Below the pieces are notes generated by a model. It had not been told where the DNA came from and did not search any database. It was given only the letters and a program-made list of their open reading frames with translations. The position numbers were made by a program, and so were the translations under genes. Of a DNA stretch of 64,000 nt, positions 9,755 through 19,280 are shown in pieces. The stretch spans positions 1 through 64,000 of the forward strand of contig JACQWO010000027.1 in NCBI GenBank assembly GCA_016209225.1. Reading direction: 5' to 3'. Position 1 is the first letter of the stretch; every line of letters begins with the position of its first letter. Source of the DNA: Desulfobacterales bacterium. Lineage in GTDB: Bacteria; Desulfobacterota; UBA8473.

Positions 9755-11776
9755 TCAGAGTGAACCAATCAGCATTTTTGCCCGCGCCACTACGTTTTCA
9801 ACGGTGAATCCGTAGTGTTTGAAGTTTTCTTTATAAGGTGCGCTGGCGCCGAATTTAGTGATGCCTATGACGTCACCATCATCCCCAACCCAGTAATGCC
9901 AGCCCTGGGGCGACCCTGCCTCGACGGCCAGCCGTGCCTTTACTTCAGGAGGCAGAACTTCATCACGGTAGCTTTGCGGCTGTTCCATGAATAGCTCCCA
10001 GCTGGGCATGCTCACAACCCTGGCATCAATTTTGTCCGAAGCCAGCTTTTCCTGTGCGTCAACGATTAACTGCACCTCAGAACCAGTGGCTATAAGAATC
10101 ATATCGGGTACGGTCCCTTTTTCCCTGGACAGGATATAGGCGCCTTTAAGCAATTCTTCGGCACTGGTCATTTTACTACGGTCAAAAACAGGCAGAGACT
10201 GTCGAGACAAAACCAGCATTGTGGGGCCATGCCTGCGCATTATGGCAGTTCGCCAGGCATAGGCAACCTCATTGGCATCTGCAGGACGAATGATGCAGAT
10301 ATTCGGTATGGCTCGTAGAGAGGCTAATTGTTCAACGGGTTGATGGGTAGGCCCATCTTCCCCCACTGCGATAGAATCGTGAGTCATAACATAGATTACA
10401 GGCAGCCCCATCATTGCCGCCAGTCGAATGGCAGGCCGTGCATAGTCGGTGAAGATGAAAAATGTTGCCGCATAAGGACGCACTCCTCCATGGAGTGCCA
10501 TGCCTGAACATGCAGCACACATATTGTGCTCCCGCACACCCCATGCAATGTTGCGGATGGTGTATTTACCCTTGGCAAAGTACTGTGATTCATCGATGAG
10601 TGTCTTTGTAGAAGGGGATAGATCAGCACTGCCCCCCATCAGCCAGGGGATTTTATCCGCAAAGGCTTTGAGGACTTTTCCTGATGCAGCACGGGTAGCT
10701 ATGGGGCCATCGGTGCTGCCGAAATGGGGAATGTTACTATCCCAGCCAGGGGGAATGTCCCCGCTAAGTGCCGCTTCGAACCGTTTGGCCACCTCAGGAA
10801 AAGCCTTTTTGTATTCACTGAACTTCCTGTTCCAATTCTCCTCCAGCTTTTTGCCCCGTTCTATGGCCTGCCGCATATGGGTCAGCACCTGTTCCGGGAC
10901 AACAAACTTCTCATTTTCAGGCCATCCATAAAATCTCTTTGTTAACCTTATCTCTTCTTCGCCCAGGGGTTCACCGTGTGCCTCCCTGGTATTCTGACGG
11001 TTAGGAGATCCGTAACCGATATGGGAACGAACCATGATAAGCGACGGCCGTTCCTTTTCTTCCTTTGCCTTGGTAAGGGCTATGGCCAGTGCGGTAAGAT
11101 CGTTGGCCTTATCGCCAAGGTTTTGTACATGCCAGTGGTAGGCATCAAAGCGCTTTGCCACGTCATCCGAATATGTCAGCGCAGTATCCCCCTCGATGCT
11201 GATATGGTTGTCATCGTAAATCCAGATGAGTTTGGCAAGCCCCAGATGCCCTGCAAAGGAGGCTGCCTCATGGGAAGCCCCCTCCATCAAGTCCCCGTCA
11301 CCACAAAATGCGTATGTATAATGACCTACGATTTCGTATCCCTTTCGGTTGAAAACCGCTGCCAGATTTGCCTCGGCCATTGCCATGCCTGCGGCGTTCA
11401 TCAACCCCTGGCCAAGAGGCCCTGTAGTTGTTTCCACACCGGGCGTGATACCGCATTCGGGATGCCCCGGTGTTTTACTGCCCCACTGACGAAAATTCTT
11501 AATCTCCTGAAGGGACAGGTCGTATCCTGTTAAATACAGCACGGCATATTGCAGCATCGAGGCATGGCCACATGAAAGCACGAAGCGATCGCGGTCAAAC
11601 CACCGGGGATTGATGGGGTTATAACGCAGAAACTTCGTCCACAAGACATAAGCCAGCGGTGCAAGCGCCATCGGCGTGCCAGGATGACCCGAGTTGGCCT
11701 CCTGTACAGCATCCATTGCCAGTGTGCGGATGGTATTGATGCAAAGTTGATCCAGTATGTTTTGCTCGTTATTCAT
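9755..11776 (-). CDS. tkt: Transketolase
   Basis: A thiamine-diphosphate enzyme moving two-carbon units between pentose-phosphate-pathway sugars. 673 residues, full length. The N-terminal ThDP domain shows [14 protein letters not shown]-type loops (KTPGHPECG near 97) and the GDGDLMEG...DDN diphosphate/metal motif (about 155-190). The pyrimidine domain has REHNMCA (about 410) with the catalytic Glu, and a C-terminal domain follows. The start has a site GAGGATTCTTC. It is upstream of and in the same orientation as the Tal-Pgi fusion, so the cell has a complete non-oxidative branch encoded here. Confidence 0.97.
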   Translation of the reverse strand: MNNEQNILDQLCINTIRTLAMDAVQEANSGHPGTPMALAPLAYVLWTKFLRYNPINPRWFDRDRFVLSCGHASMLQYAVLYLTGYDLSLQEIKNFRQWGSKTPGHPECGITPGVETTTGPLGQGLMNAAGMAMAEANLAAVFNRKGYEIVGHYTYAFCGDGDLMEGASHEAASFAGHLGLAKLIWIYDDNHISIEGDTALTYSDDVAKRFDAYHWHVQNLGDKANDLTALAIALTKAKEEKERPSLIMVRSHIGYGSPNRQNTREAHGEPLGEEEIRLTKRFYGWPENEKFVVPEQVLTHMRQAIERGKKLEENWNRKFSEYKKAFPEVAKRFEAALSGDIPPGWDSNIPHFGSTDGPIATRAASGKVLKAFADKIPWLMGGSADLSPSTKTLIDESQYFAKGKYTIRNIAWGVREHNMCAACSGMALHGGVRPYAATFFIFTDYARPAIRLAAMMGLPVIYVMTHDSIAVGEDGPTHQPVEQLASLRAIPNICIIRPADANEVAYAWRTAIMRRHGPTMLVLSRQSLPVFDRSKMTSAEELLKGAYILSREKGTVPDMILIATGSEVQLIVDAQEKLASDKIDARVVSMPSWELFMEQPQSYRDEVLPPEVKARLAVEAGSPQGWHYWVGDDGDVIGITKFGASAPYKENFKHYGFTVENVVARAKMLIGSL

Positions 11777-11932
11777 GAAGAATCCTCCGACCTTTTTTCA
11801 GCACTGCTTTTGTAATCGAAAATTTATATTTATGTAATATTCTCCCGTTAATATCCTTCATGAACTTATCAATTTTTGAGTATGTTGTCCAAACAAAAAT
11901 ACCTTTAATAGGGCTCAAAACGTTTTTTTAGT

Positions 11933-12922
11933 TTATTTATGGAAGTTATGGGGCAAACCGTCGCGCTCATGTTCATTAGGGTGATGATGTTCCTCACCTG
12001 ATGCATTCGCGGGATCAACATGAATTGTAGCATTGGAGAGATACCGCAAAGAATGGAGGAGCTGATGTTCCACCTCTATCGCAATTTCATGCCCTCTTTC
12101 AACAGAGAGTTCTGGGGTTACAGCTATGTTTACCTCTGCATGGAGCTGATGGCCTAACCATCTTACGCGCGTTTGAGTGACATCTTCCACTCCTGGAGTG
12201 TTATTAACTGCGTGTTTGATTTCTTCTATCACCTCTGGGTCTACCCCGTCGAGTAACCGGGTAAAGACGGCTTTGCCGGATTCCCATAAGATTCGTAAGA
12301 TGGCAGCAGTAATAACAAGCCCTATAATAGGGTCGGCTAAGGGATATCCCAGCCAGACTCCGCCCGCACCAAAAAGAACTGCCAGACTGGTTAAGCCATC
12401 TATACGAGCGTGGTAACCATCGGCAATCAAAGCTGCGCTGCCTATCTCTTTCCCAATTTTAATCCGAAAACCGGCGACAGCTTCATTCCCCAGGAAACCA
12501 ATCACCGATGCAACTATCACAGCCCAGAGATATTCTACTGTCCGTGGGTTAGAGAGACGATGGATGGATTCATAACCGGCGATTACGGAACTTAACAGGA
12601 TTATGGATACTATGGCAACGCCGGCAAGGTCTTCCACGCGACCGTAGCCGTAAGTAAACCGATTGGTCGGCTTCCATCTTGCGAGCCTGAAGGCAATCCA
12701 CAGAGGTATGGTGGTAGCTGCATCGCCCAGATTGTGAATAGTATCGGCAAGAAGCGCCACGCTTCCTGATAATAGAAAAATAACGGTCTGAAACAGGGCT
12801 GTTCCAAGTAGCACCAGAAATGACAACTTTATAGCCCAAATGCCTCGTTGAGTAGTAAGAAGTAATGGGTCTACGACGCCGTGAGTATGCTCATGGACAT
12901 TATGTTGGTAGTTAAGAATCAT
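11933..12922 (-). CDS. Cation diffusion facilitator (CDF) family metal exporter
   Basis: A 329-residue inner-membrane divalent metal/proton antiporter. Six hydrophobic segments lie between residues about 30 and 205. The metal-site residues are in LLADTIHNLGD (TM2, near 58) and IADGYHARIDG (TM5, near 165), an HxxxD-type pairing usual in Zn/Fe/Co exporters. The cytoplasmic C-terminal ferredoxin-like domain (about 220-300) includes DVTQTRVRWLGHQLHAEV. Both termini are His-rich (HNVHEHTHG and EEHHHPNEHERDG), probably metal sensing or buffering. The metal cannot be read from sequence. Monocistronic; the upstream gap to 13133 has no evident regulator. Confidence 0.92.
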   Translation of the reverse strand: MILNYQHNVHEHTHGVVDPLLLTTQRGIWAIKLSFLVLLGTALFQTVIFLLSGSVALLADTIHNLGDAATTIPLWIAFRLARWKPTNRFTYGYGRVEDLAGVAIVSIILLSSVIAGYESIHRLSNPRTVEYLWAVIVASVIGFLGNEAVAGFRIKIGKEIGSAALIADGYHARIDGLTSLAVLFGAGGVWLGYPLADPIIGLVITAAILRILWESGKAVFTRLLDGVDPEVIEEIKHAVNNTPGVEDVTQTRVRWLGHQLHAEVNIAVTPELSVERGHEIAIEVEHQLLHSLRYLSNATIHVDPANASGEEHHHPNEHERDGLPHNFHK

Positions 12923-13133
12923 GCAGGTCTATTCTTACTCTTGTAAAGAGTCCCTTTGATGAATGTGAGTTTTGATTTGGTTTCTGACATAAGGAAGTTT
13001 CCTCCTTTCAGTGAAGGGAAATATATCGATATTAAAAAAATACTTTTAACCACTTTTCGGTAATTTGCAATACTTATCCTCAGCTTTCTCCAAGGAACAG
13101 ATGCGAAGATTACCCGTTTAACTGTTTTTGAGG

Positions 13134-14683
13134 TTATAACTCAGAACTAAACCTGTCTTTCCCATTCTTCTTTGCCTGGTACATGAGCTGGTCAACTCGG
13201 TGGATGAATGCCTTTACGTCTTCCTGCGGCTTGTATTGCGCAAAACCTATGCTCACCGTCATATGGACGCCCTAACCTGGCTCAGGCGAAAAAATCTCTT
13301 TCTTGAATTCCGTCCGGATTCTTTCGACCGTCACAACGGAGTCTCTGTCTGTGGTCATAGGCAGGAGAATGGTGAATTCTTCGCCGCCATAACGATATGC
13401 GGAATCTGTCTGGCGCAGGCATCTTTTAACCACCTGGCCGAGTCGCAACAAGACCTGATCTCCCTCGATATGACCGTAAGCATCGTTGAACCGTTTGAAA
13501 TCGTCGAGATCAAGGAGCAGAAGGGTCAAGGAGTGTCCGTAGCGGTTTGCCCGATCGACTTCCATCTCGAGTTGGTGATAAAAATGCCTGGAATTGTAAA
13601 GCTGGGTAAGGGCATCGACAATACTGAGTTCACGATACCTTTTTTCGCTCTCCTTTAGCTTCTCCTCTGCCTGCTTGTGCTCGGTGATTTCAGCCTGTAG
13701 CAGTTGATTGGATTGTTTCAACTTCATCGTCCGTTCATGCACAAGTGTTTCCATTCGAGCATGGGATTGTTGCAATAGTTCACTTTTTTCGGCTAATTCT
13801 CGCGTGCGTTTCCTGACGAGTAGTTGAAGCATCAACAACCAGAATCCGGCGATCACGGCAATAACGATCACCGTGATAATGGTGGGGAAGAGATATTTCT
13901 TCATCTTTCGCCAGGGATCGTCAAGGGAGAGCCATTTATCATAAATCCGGTCGTATTTCCCGTTAGTTTTAACAATCAACAGCCCTTGATTCAACTTTTC
14001 CGGTAGTTCTGTGTCACCTTTTCTCACGGCAAATTTGCCGGACGAAATCAGATTAAGCCCCGCCGGTATCGTATTGACAAGAATCAGCTTACCCTGGAAA
14101 TTCCGATCCAGCAGTTCATGATGGGCGGCGTCCGAGTGCATGACCACGATTTCCTTTCCCCGGGCGGCTGCGATGCTTTGAATGGTAGGGTATCCCTTGC
14201 GCACGAAGAAGGCATCGTAAGTCTCTGTATGGGGAAGGCTGAAATCGACACCAGGCGTTGTCGTTCAGGCAGCTTTGCCACGATCGGCAACACATCAATC
14301 TGACCTGACACTAAAGAGTTCCACATGGTATTCCACGAGCCGGTTGAAATCTTAATGGACAACCCCATGGTATTGGCAACGGCCTTGATCAATTCAACGG
14401 AAAACCCATCCACTTTTCCACTTTTATCAACTAAAGCATAGGGTGGAAAATCTATTTCGCTTCCGACATGGACTTCCTTTGAGTTGCTGGCTGCGTTGCA
14501 GATGCCACTTGCCAGGCCTCTGACCAGAAGCATAACAACGGTTATAAAGATGATGAGAAAAGAGTAAATAGTCACAATCTCCTTGCTCTTCGATTCCGAT
14601 TGCTCCAGTATTTTGATTCTCTGCTTTAATACGGGTAATTTTTTGATCTGTTCCGGATTTGATCTGCCTTGGTTATTTACCAT
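13134..14683 (-). pseudogene. Diguanylate cyclase with periplasmic solute-binding sensor domain, two frameshifts
   Basis: Three frames on the minus strand join into one protein. Frame 1 (14683 to about 14240): a helix near 40-60 as signal anchor, then an SBP_bac_3-type sensor (HVGSEIDFPPYALVDKSG). Frame 2 (about 14204-13272): the rest of the sensor (VRKGYPTIQSIAAARGKEI), a TM helix near residue 110, a coiled coil, and a GGDEF domain with active-site GGEEF. Frame 3 (about 13275-13134): the domain end, MTVSIGFAQY and the usual QAKKNGKDRF close. Intact, it would make c-di-GMP in response to a periplasmic ligand. The GGEEF loop is intact but the two shifts stop full-length synthesis unless they are sequence errors. 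Confidence 0.85.
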
Positions 14684-14908
14684 ATTCCCTCCTTGTAGAG
14701 AGAAACTGTACCGGCTGGAAAAAAGTAGAGTATTTTACTGCCTGTGGTAAAATACGGGGACTCACCATCATGTGCACCATCCGCAAAGAGGAGAGGATAG
14801 TGCATCGTAGCAGTCCCTTCGCAAATCAGGTCAATTCTTACATGGGTGAATTATCAATGATTTTCGTGGGGGCTGGTGGGGAGAGAATTTTAGGAATTAT
14901 TAGGCTGT

Positions 14909-16134
14909 CTATTGTTTTCTTATGAACTCTATGGCCCTGCTAAGCCTGTATATAACCTTTTTCTTCCCCAGTATCTCAACTACCTCATATATCCCAGGGC
15001 TCACAGTTGATCCGGTTAGGGAAACCCTTACGGGCTGGGCTATTTTTCCAAGCTTTAAGTCTTTTTGAGAGGATACCTCTTTGAAGACCTCTTCAATTGC
15101 TTGCTGGTTGAAGGTCTGTAATTGGTTAAACCTCTTAATCAGAATCTGAAATATCTCTACTGTATCTTGCGTTAAGAACTTTTCAGCCGCTTTTCTGTCG
15201 TACTCAATCTCTTCTTTGAAGAAGAACTCCGAAGATTCTGCCATTTCAACTAATGTCTTACTTCTTTCTTTGAAGGCAAGGGTTATCTTTTGCAAAACTT
15301 CGTTATTTTCGTCTGTGTAGCCTCTTTTTTTTATAAAAGGAATCAATAACCCTGACAGATTTTTAGGGTTCTCCTCTTTTATGTAATGGGCATTAAGCCA
15401 TAATAGCTTTTCAGGGTTAAATACCCCGGCAGATTTCCCTACATTATCCAGAGAGAATTTTTCTATTAATTCTTCTCTGGAGAGTATCTCCTGGTCCCCG
15501 TATGACCAGCCCAGCCTGACCAGGTAGTTCATCACAGCCTGTGGGAGATACCCAAGCTCTTTGTAAGCCATAACTGATGTGGCTCCGTGCCGTTTACTCA
15601 AACGCGTTTTGTCAGTTCCCAATATCATAGGGACATGGGCGAATTGGGGCATAGGAGAATCAAGTGCCTGATACAATAAAATCTGTTTAGGGGTATTGTT
15701 GAGATGGTCGTCGCCCCTTATGACATGGGTAATCCCCATAGTTATGTCATCTACCACTACAGTGAAATTATAGGTTGGGTATCCATCAGACCTCTGAATT
15801 ATAAGATCATCCAGTTCTGAGTTTTCAAACCTTACTTCACCTTTTATCTCATCATTGACTACAGTTGTTCCTTCTCCCGGGGCTTTGAATCTGACAACAT
15901 GGGGTTCTCCTGGTTTAGGCTTATCTCACTCCCTACATTTTCCATCACATTTGGGTTTTCTGCCTTCTGCCAGAGCCAGTTTCCTCTTTTCCTCAAGATC
16001 CTGGGGTGTACAGCAGCAGTAATATGCCTTCCCTTTTTTAATCAGTTCTTCAATATACTCCCCGTAAATACTGCGCCACCGATATGTAAATATCCTGTAG
16101 GGCTTGGCGCAAACCTTGTTCTAATTTCTGACAT
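14909..16134 (-). pseudogene. gltX: Glutamyl-tRNA synthetase, internally deleted
   Basis: The start at 16134 reads MSEIRTRFAPSPTGYLHIGGA, the class I HIGH region. The sequence then jumps, out of frame, to YGEYIEELIKKGKAYYC. Against bacterial GluRS about 60 residues (the ARTALF...ERLEIY stretch) are gone. An in-frame TGA at 15926-15928 interrupts again after CDGKCRE. From 15925 to 14909 the frame is intact: [29 protein letters not shown], the KMSKS-equivalent [10 protein letters not shown], and the anticodon domain. Because Rossmann-fold parts are missing, this copy cannot be active, so a functional GluRS must be encoded elsewhere. Its ribosome site CGAGG lies only about 12 bases from the last attC core of the integron. 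Confidence 0.88.
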
Positions 16135-16150
16135 AAATACCTCGGAAATT

Positions 16151-16216
16151 CTACAACTTAAACGCCACGCATCAGCGGCGCGGCTTTTTGCGTCCGCTAA
16201 ACTTAATCGTTATACA
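16151..16216 (-). other. attC site 9 (distal)
   Basis: Minus-strand reading begins GTATAAC, then GATTAAGTTTAGCGG, a GC-rich centre AAAAAGCCGCGCCGCTG, the matching arm GGCGTTTAA, and ends GTTGTAG. This is the R''-L''-loop-L'-R' layout of an attC. Arms are imperfect. It lies after the stop of the lipoprotein gene (16245) and directly before gltX. Confidence 0.75.
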
Positions 16217-16244
16217 CAGGAATTCAAGTAGTTGCAAAACGATG

Positions 16245-16988
16245 TCAATCTTTTATCCATCCAGCATATGCTACTTTTACTATACTTATGTAATCATCGG
16301 CATCTAATATAAAATTAAGCAAGGACAATCTAATCGAATTGAATCTTTCAAGTCCTTCGATTGAATCACTGCTCAGGCGCTTCTTGTATGCAGCAACTAC
16401 TTCTGGCATTGCATCTAAGTTAGTTCGAGTTAAATCTACATATAAAATTTCTATGTTTTTGTTAATCTTTTCATTACTGATTGGCTTCGCAGCTGAAATC
16501 AAAAAAGGCCCTGGATTAGTGTTAATCAATTCACGCAATTTTTGTTTTTGAACAGATGCCGCTGCTATGCTAGTCAATATTGATTTTGACAATATGTCAT
16601 TTAAACTCTCTGAAGGTTGATGTCCTTTATCTTTATGGGGTATAAGAAATAGATTGTACAGAGATCTGTTGAAACCGGGGCTGTAATTGCCCACTGCGGA
16701 GGTTGACAGCTTTATAGATTCGACCAACTTCTCGTATCTATTCCAAGCTGCCATATCCGCCTTGCTCCGGTTGATCAAAACGTAGGTGTACATAGCATAA
16801 CCGGAGGGCTCTTTATTAGCGCCGTATAGAGCGTCCCATAGATGAGACCTTGGCAGTTCAACTGCCCTTGCCTTTGTAGCTGTCTTAGGCTCAATTGTGG
16901 CGCAACCGGACAAGAGCATCGCTAAACCCAACAAAGCAAAGGCGCAGAAAACAATTCGATCTTTAAAGACAATCTCAATTTTACTCAT
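16245..16988 (-). CDS. Cassette-borne lipoprotein, function unknown
   Basis: Start chosen at 16988 (MSKIEIVFKDR), because it overlaps the upstream stop as in a coupled pair; a longer frame to 17045 has no ribosome site. 247 residues with a lipoprotein signal: hydrophobic stretch near 12-26 ending in the lipobox LLSGC, so it is probably lipidated and exported. The mature part has no motif I recognise; it is helical with KLSTSAVGNYSPGF and a C-terminal NFILDADDYISIVKVAYAGW. It is the last gene of a three-gene cassette (17476 to 16245) and overlaps the small membrane protein gene by eight bases. attC 9 follows 29 bases after its stop. Confidence 0.75.
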   Translation of the reverse strand: MSKIEIVFKDRIVFCAFALLGLAMLLSGCATIEPKTATKARAVELPRSHLWDALYGANKEPSGYAMYTYVLINRSKADMAAWNRYEKLVESIKLSTSAVGNYSPGFNRSLYNLFLIPHKDKGHQPSESLNDILSKSILTSIAAASVQKQKLRELINTNPGPFLISAAKPISNEKINKNIEILYVDLTRTNLDAMPEVVAAYKKRLSSDSIEGLERFNSIRLSLLNFILDADDYISIVKVAYAGWIKD

Positions 16989-17187
16989 TCTTTTTCCCTC
17001 GTGTGTTTTTAGAGCCAATAAACTTCTCAATAATGTATGCAGCAATGATCGAAATAACGGTCACAAACAATATGGTTTGAGTTATGTCAATTCGTGGGTA
17101 AATAAGTTTTATAAACGTAAGAAGCATGGACCCAACTACGACCGTTAAGATCAACATCCTTGTTTTGCTGATATTCGATGAATCCAT
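16981..17187 (-). CDS. Small membrane protein in the lipoprotein cassette
   Basis: Start chosen at 17187 (MDSSNISKTRMLI), behind a strong AAGGAG six bases away; a longer frame to 17259 would overlap the preceding gene and has no site. 68 residues with two hydrophobic segments (about 11-30 and 38-56) and a basic tail (SKNTRGKKNE). No family recognised. Overlap with the lipoprotein start suggests translational coupling and joint function. Confidence 0.65.
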   Translation of the reverse strand: MDSSNISKTRMLILTVVVGSMLLTFIKLIYPRIDITQTILFVTVISIIAAYIIEKFIGSKNTRGKKNE

Positions 17188-17245
17188 GTACCACTCCTTC
17201 AAGGCTAGAGGCAAATCATACTTCGTGTAACTTTTTCTTTTTAGA

Positions 17246-17476
17246 CTATTCTTCGCCAAGAGATTCTAGGTCTGATATATCTTTTTTTCGGCCGACTGCC
17301 CGTTGAATAACTCGAGCAACTCTTTGAAGTCTTTCTGCACTTCCATAATATTGTTTTCTCAGATAATCGACGGTTGCAACGCGTTCTTCCGCAGGACGGC
17401 TCAACCAGTATGAAAGATCATCCTTCGCAGATTGGAGGTCATGAAGTTTGCTTTTACAGACAACTTTTTTAATCAT
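17246..17476 (-). CDS. Small antitoxin-like protein of unknown function
   Basis: 76 residues: charged, helical, with a core YWLSRPAEERVATVDYLRKQ and a following RLQRVARVIQR helix. Small proteins with this EERVA..LR.QYYG pattern occur next to nucleotidyltransferase-type toxin genes in many genomes (recollection, not checked), but no such toxin follows here; the next genes are a membrane protein and a lipoprotein. It could be an antitoxin orphaned by rearrangement. Upstream lies the IS1182 relic, and the expected attC junction is missing, so this cassette has lost its left neighbour. Confidence 0.6.
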   Translation of the reverse strand: MIKKVVCKSKLHDLQSAKDDLSYWLSRPAEERVATVDYLRKQYYGSAERLQRVARVIQRAVGRKKDISDLESLGEE

Positions 17477-17587
17477 AGTCTATAATTATCATGAATCCAT
17501 AAGGATTGATACAACTCTTTCGCCCAACGAGTCTGTAGAAAAAGTCCTTTTACAGGGGAGTAGTTTCCTGACCAAGACCGATTTTTT

Positions 17588-17881
17588 TTAGACTTTTAAC
17601 TTAGCACAGACGATGCATAGCTTGCATCCATCTATGGCAAACATCTCTTTGCCGATCAATCCCAGGTCGTCGCATACTAATAACACGTCACGGAAAAGAT
17701 GAATGATCTCCTTATCCATGGTGGCTATAAAATCTGCAATGGTGGTGAAATGTGGCCTGGTATCGGCGCTCAAGGCCATGAAGATGATGTTCTCCTCACA
17801 GCACTGGGCAATCCTTCTGCTGGAAATGATCCCCCTGGAATACGCAAAGAGAACTGTCTTCAGGAGTATGCTATCCTTTTC
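17588..17881 (-). pseudogene. IS1182-family transposase fragment
   Basis: The minus-strand frame from about 17881 reads EKDSILLKTVLFAYSRGI, then SSRRIAQCCEENIIF, MALSADTRPHFTTIADFI and GLIGKEMFAIDGCKL before a stop at 17588. These blocks are characteristic of IS1182-group transposases. Only about 98 of about 450 codons survive. A GAGTCTGTAGAAAAAGTC word at 17529-17546 resembles an IS1182 terminal repeat. The fragment begins within ten bases of attC 8, so the insertion has destroyed the cassette junction here. Confidence 0.8.
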
Positions 17882-17889
17882 CTACAGAT

Positions 17890-17957
17890 TCAACGCTGAA
17901 CTCACTGGTTTTTACCAAGCGGAGGGGAGTAAAAATCCAGTGCGGCGATTTGTTATG
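17890..17957 (-). other. attC site 8
   Basis: Minus-strand reading starts CATAACAAATCGCCG and ends GAGTTCAGCGTTG. The inner arms ACTGGATTTTTAC and GTAAAAACCAGT pair almost perfectly around a short loop. It follows the RhuM gene stop by 24 bases. Its first bases (CACATAAC) complement the start of the RhuM cassette with one mismatch. Confidence 0.85.
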
Positions 17958-17980
17958 TGTCTTACATGTTTATGTTTTTT

Positions 17981-18985
17981 TTACTCATCATTCTTTTTAT
18001 CCAGCTTCTTTATAGATGTTTCAATATGCTCAATAAAATCTTTTTCAACTGCGGACAGTTCATCTTTAGTTTTTTCTTTGTAAATTTTGTATTCTTTTTC
18101 AGCTTTTTCAATAGCCATCCTGTGACTGATTTTCCCTGCATCTTTTAGTATTTCTTTACCGGTCATCCTTAAAAAGTCGTCAACTCTTTCAAGCCAGTCA
18201 CGCATGTACATTGGTTGCTTGTTTTGTGCCTGCAACTCAGCTACTTCCAGATAAGCTGTTACGATTCTGTTGAGGATATCCAGTTCTTTTTCATTTAGAT
18301 AATTTTTGGCAATTCCGACTTCCTGTTTCGTGGGATTCTCCCCTTTAAATGTGGTAATCCCCATAAAAGGTTCTGATGAATCAGCTCTTTGATAAACAAT
18401 TTCTGCGGCTGTATTGCCATGAGCTGCCCAGTGCATCTTATTTTGAATGTTTTTAAAAAACTCTTTTGATATTTCAACTAATGGATCATAATCAATACTG
18501 GTGGCATAAATATCCAAAACTTTGCGCCAGAAAACTTTTTCTGATGAGCGGATATCCCTGATACGCTGTAAAAGTTCATCAAAGTAGTTGCCACCGCCTG
18601 CTTGTTTCAGCAGTTCATCGTTCATGGTAAAACCTTTGATGATATACTCTTTCAGGCGCTCGGTTGCCCATTTACGAAATTGTGTTCCACGATGAGATTT
18701 AACACGGTAACCAACCGAAATTATGACATCCAGATTGTAGTGTGCTACCTGGTATTTCTTCCCATCAGCGGCAGTTGTCCGGAAATTCCGGACAACTGAA
18801 ACTTCCTGAAGTTCACCTTCCGTAAAAATATTGCGGATATGCTCGGAAATTGTGCGTTTATCTTTAGAAAACAACTCTGCCATCTGTTGTTGAGTCAGCC
18901 AAACCGTTTCATCCAGTAGGCGGGTTTCAATTCGGGTTTCATTGTCTTCTGTCTGGTATATTAATATTTCTGACTTCTGTTCCAT
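17981..18985 (-). CDS. RhuM-family (virulence-associated) protein in an integron cassette
   Basis: 334 residues, matching the RhuM family first named from Salmonella SPI-3. The N-terminal part has a winged-helix-like segment (VWLTQQQMAELFSKDKRTI, about 28-46, then SEHIRNIF). A central block follows: AHYNLDVIISVGYRVKSHRGTQFRKWA is the family hallmark, given here in part as LDVIISVGYRVKSHRG near 84-99. A C-terminal helical domain ends in a basic KKLDKKNDE. Molecular function is not established; such proteins are frequent in defence islands and near restriction systems. ATG follows the stop of a frameshifted small membrane gene without a gap. attC 8 follows. Confidence 0.88.
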   Translation of the reverse strand: MEQKSEILIYQTEDNETRIETRLLDETVWLTQQQMAELFSKDKRTISEHIRNIFTEGELQEVSVVRNFRTTAADGKKYQVAHYNLDVIISVGYRVKSHRGTQFRKWATERLKEYIIKGFTMNDELLKQAGGGNYFDELLQRIRDIRSSEKVFWRKVLDIYATSIDYDPLVEISKEFFKNIQNKMHWAAHGNTAAEIVYQRADSSEPFMGITTFKGENPTKQEVGIAKNYLNEKELDILNRIVTAYLEVAELQAQNKQPMYMRDWLERVDDFLRMTGKEILKDAGKISHRMAIEKAEKEYKIYKEKTKDELSAVEKDFIEHIETSIKKLDKKNDE

Positions 18986-19197
18986 TTATCTGCTTTCCAG
19001 TATCGGTTTTAAAATATCCGGGTTTTTTTCGGACAATTGGAGTGCCTTCATTAATATACAATGCGCTTGTATCGTGTTTCCTTATATTCTTGTTTTGCTT
19101 TTTCTTCGGTATTTCTTCTTTGCCATAAAATTGTCAAATAATTTGAAATCAATCCTCCGATACCAAGCAAAACAACTATTTCAATTAAATGTTCCAT
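18986..19197 (-). pseudogene. Small N-terminally anchored protein, frameshifted
   Basis: The first frame, ATG at 19197 to a TAA at 19051, gives 48 residues: MEHLIEIVVLLGIGGLISNY (membrane helix) then a basic WQRRNTEEKAKQEYKETRYK. The reading continues in another frame as MKALQLSEKNPDILKPILES and stops at 18986, abutting the RhuM ATG. Short cassette proteins with one membrane helix followed by an ETRYK-type charged segment are common in chromosomal integrons (family recollection). A one-base shift near 19055 separates the halves. Too short for most ORF callers. Confidence 0.6.
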
Positions 19198-19210
19198 TTA
19201 TTATTCTATA

Positions 19211-19277
19211 CACATAATGTTAAGCTAAGCAGCGTGGCGGCTTTATGCCACGTCCGTCTTGAGCGATTTGTTATGCG
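19211..19277 (-). other. attC site 7
   Basis: Minus-strand reading starts CCGCATAACAAATCGCTCAAG, has the inner stem GACGTGGC / GCCACGC, and ends TTAGCTTAACATTATG. The core GTT is mutated to ATT. The first bases CGCATAAC complement the beginning of the REase-MTase cassette (GTTATGCG at 21219-21226). Confidence 0.85.
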
Positions 19278-19280
19278 GTT

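Noticed and set aside
10500-11533. Plus-strand frames of 143 and 185 codons
   Set aside because: Antisense to transketolase, with biased composition expected from the opposite frame.
15926-15928. In-frame TGA in gltX read as selenocysteine
   Set aside because: The adjacent deletion and frameshift already inactivate the gene; no SECIS-like reason and no family precedent.
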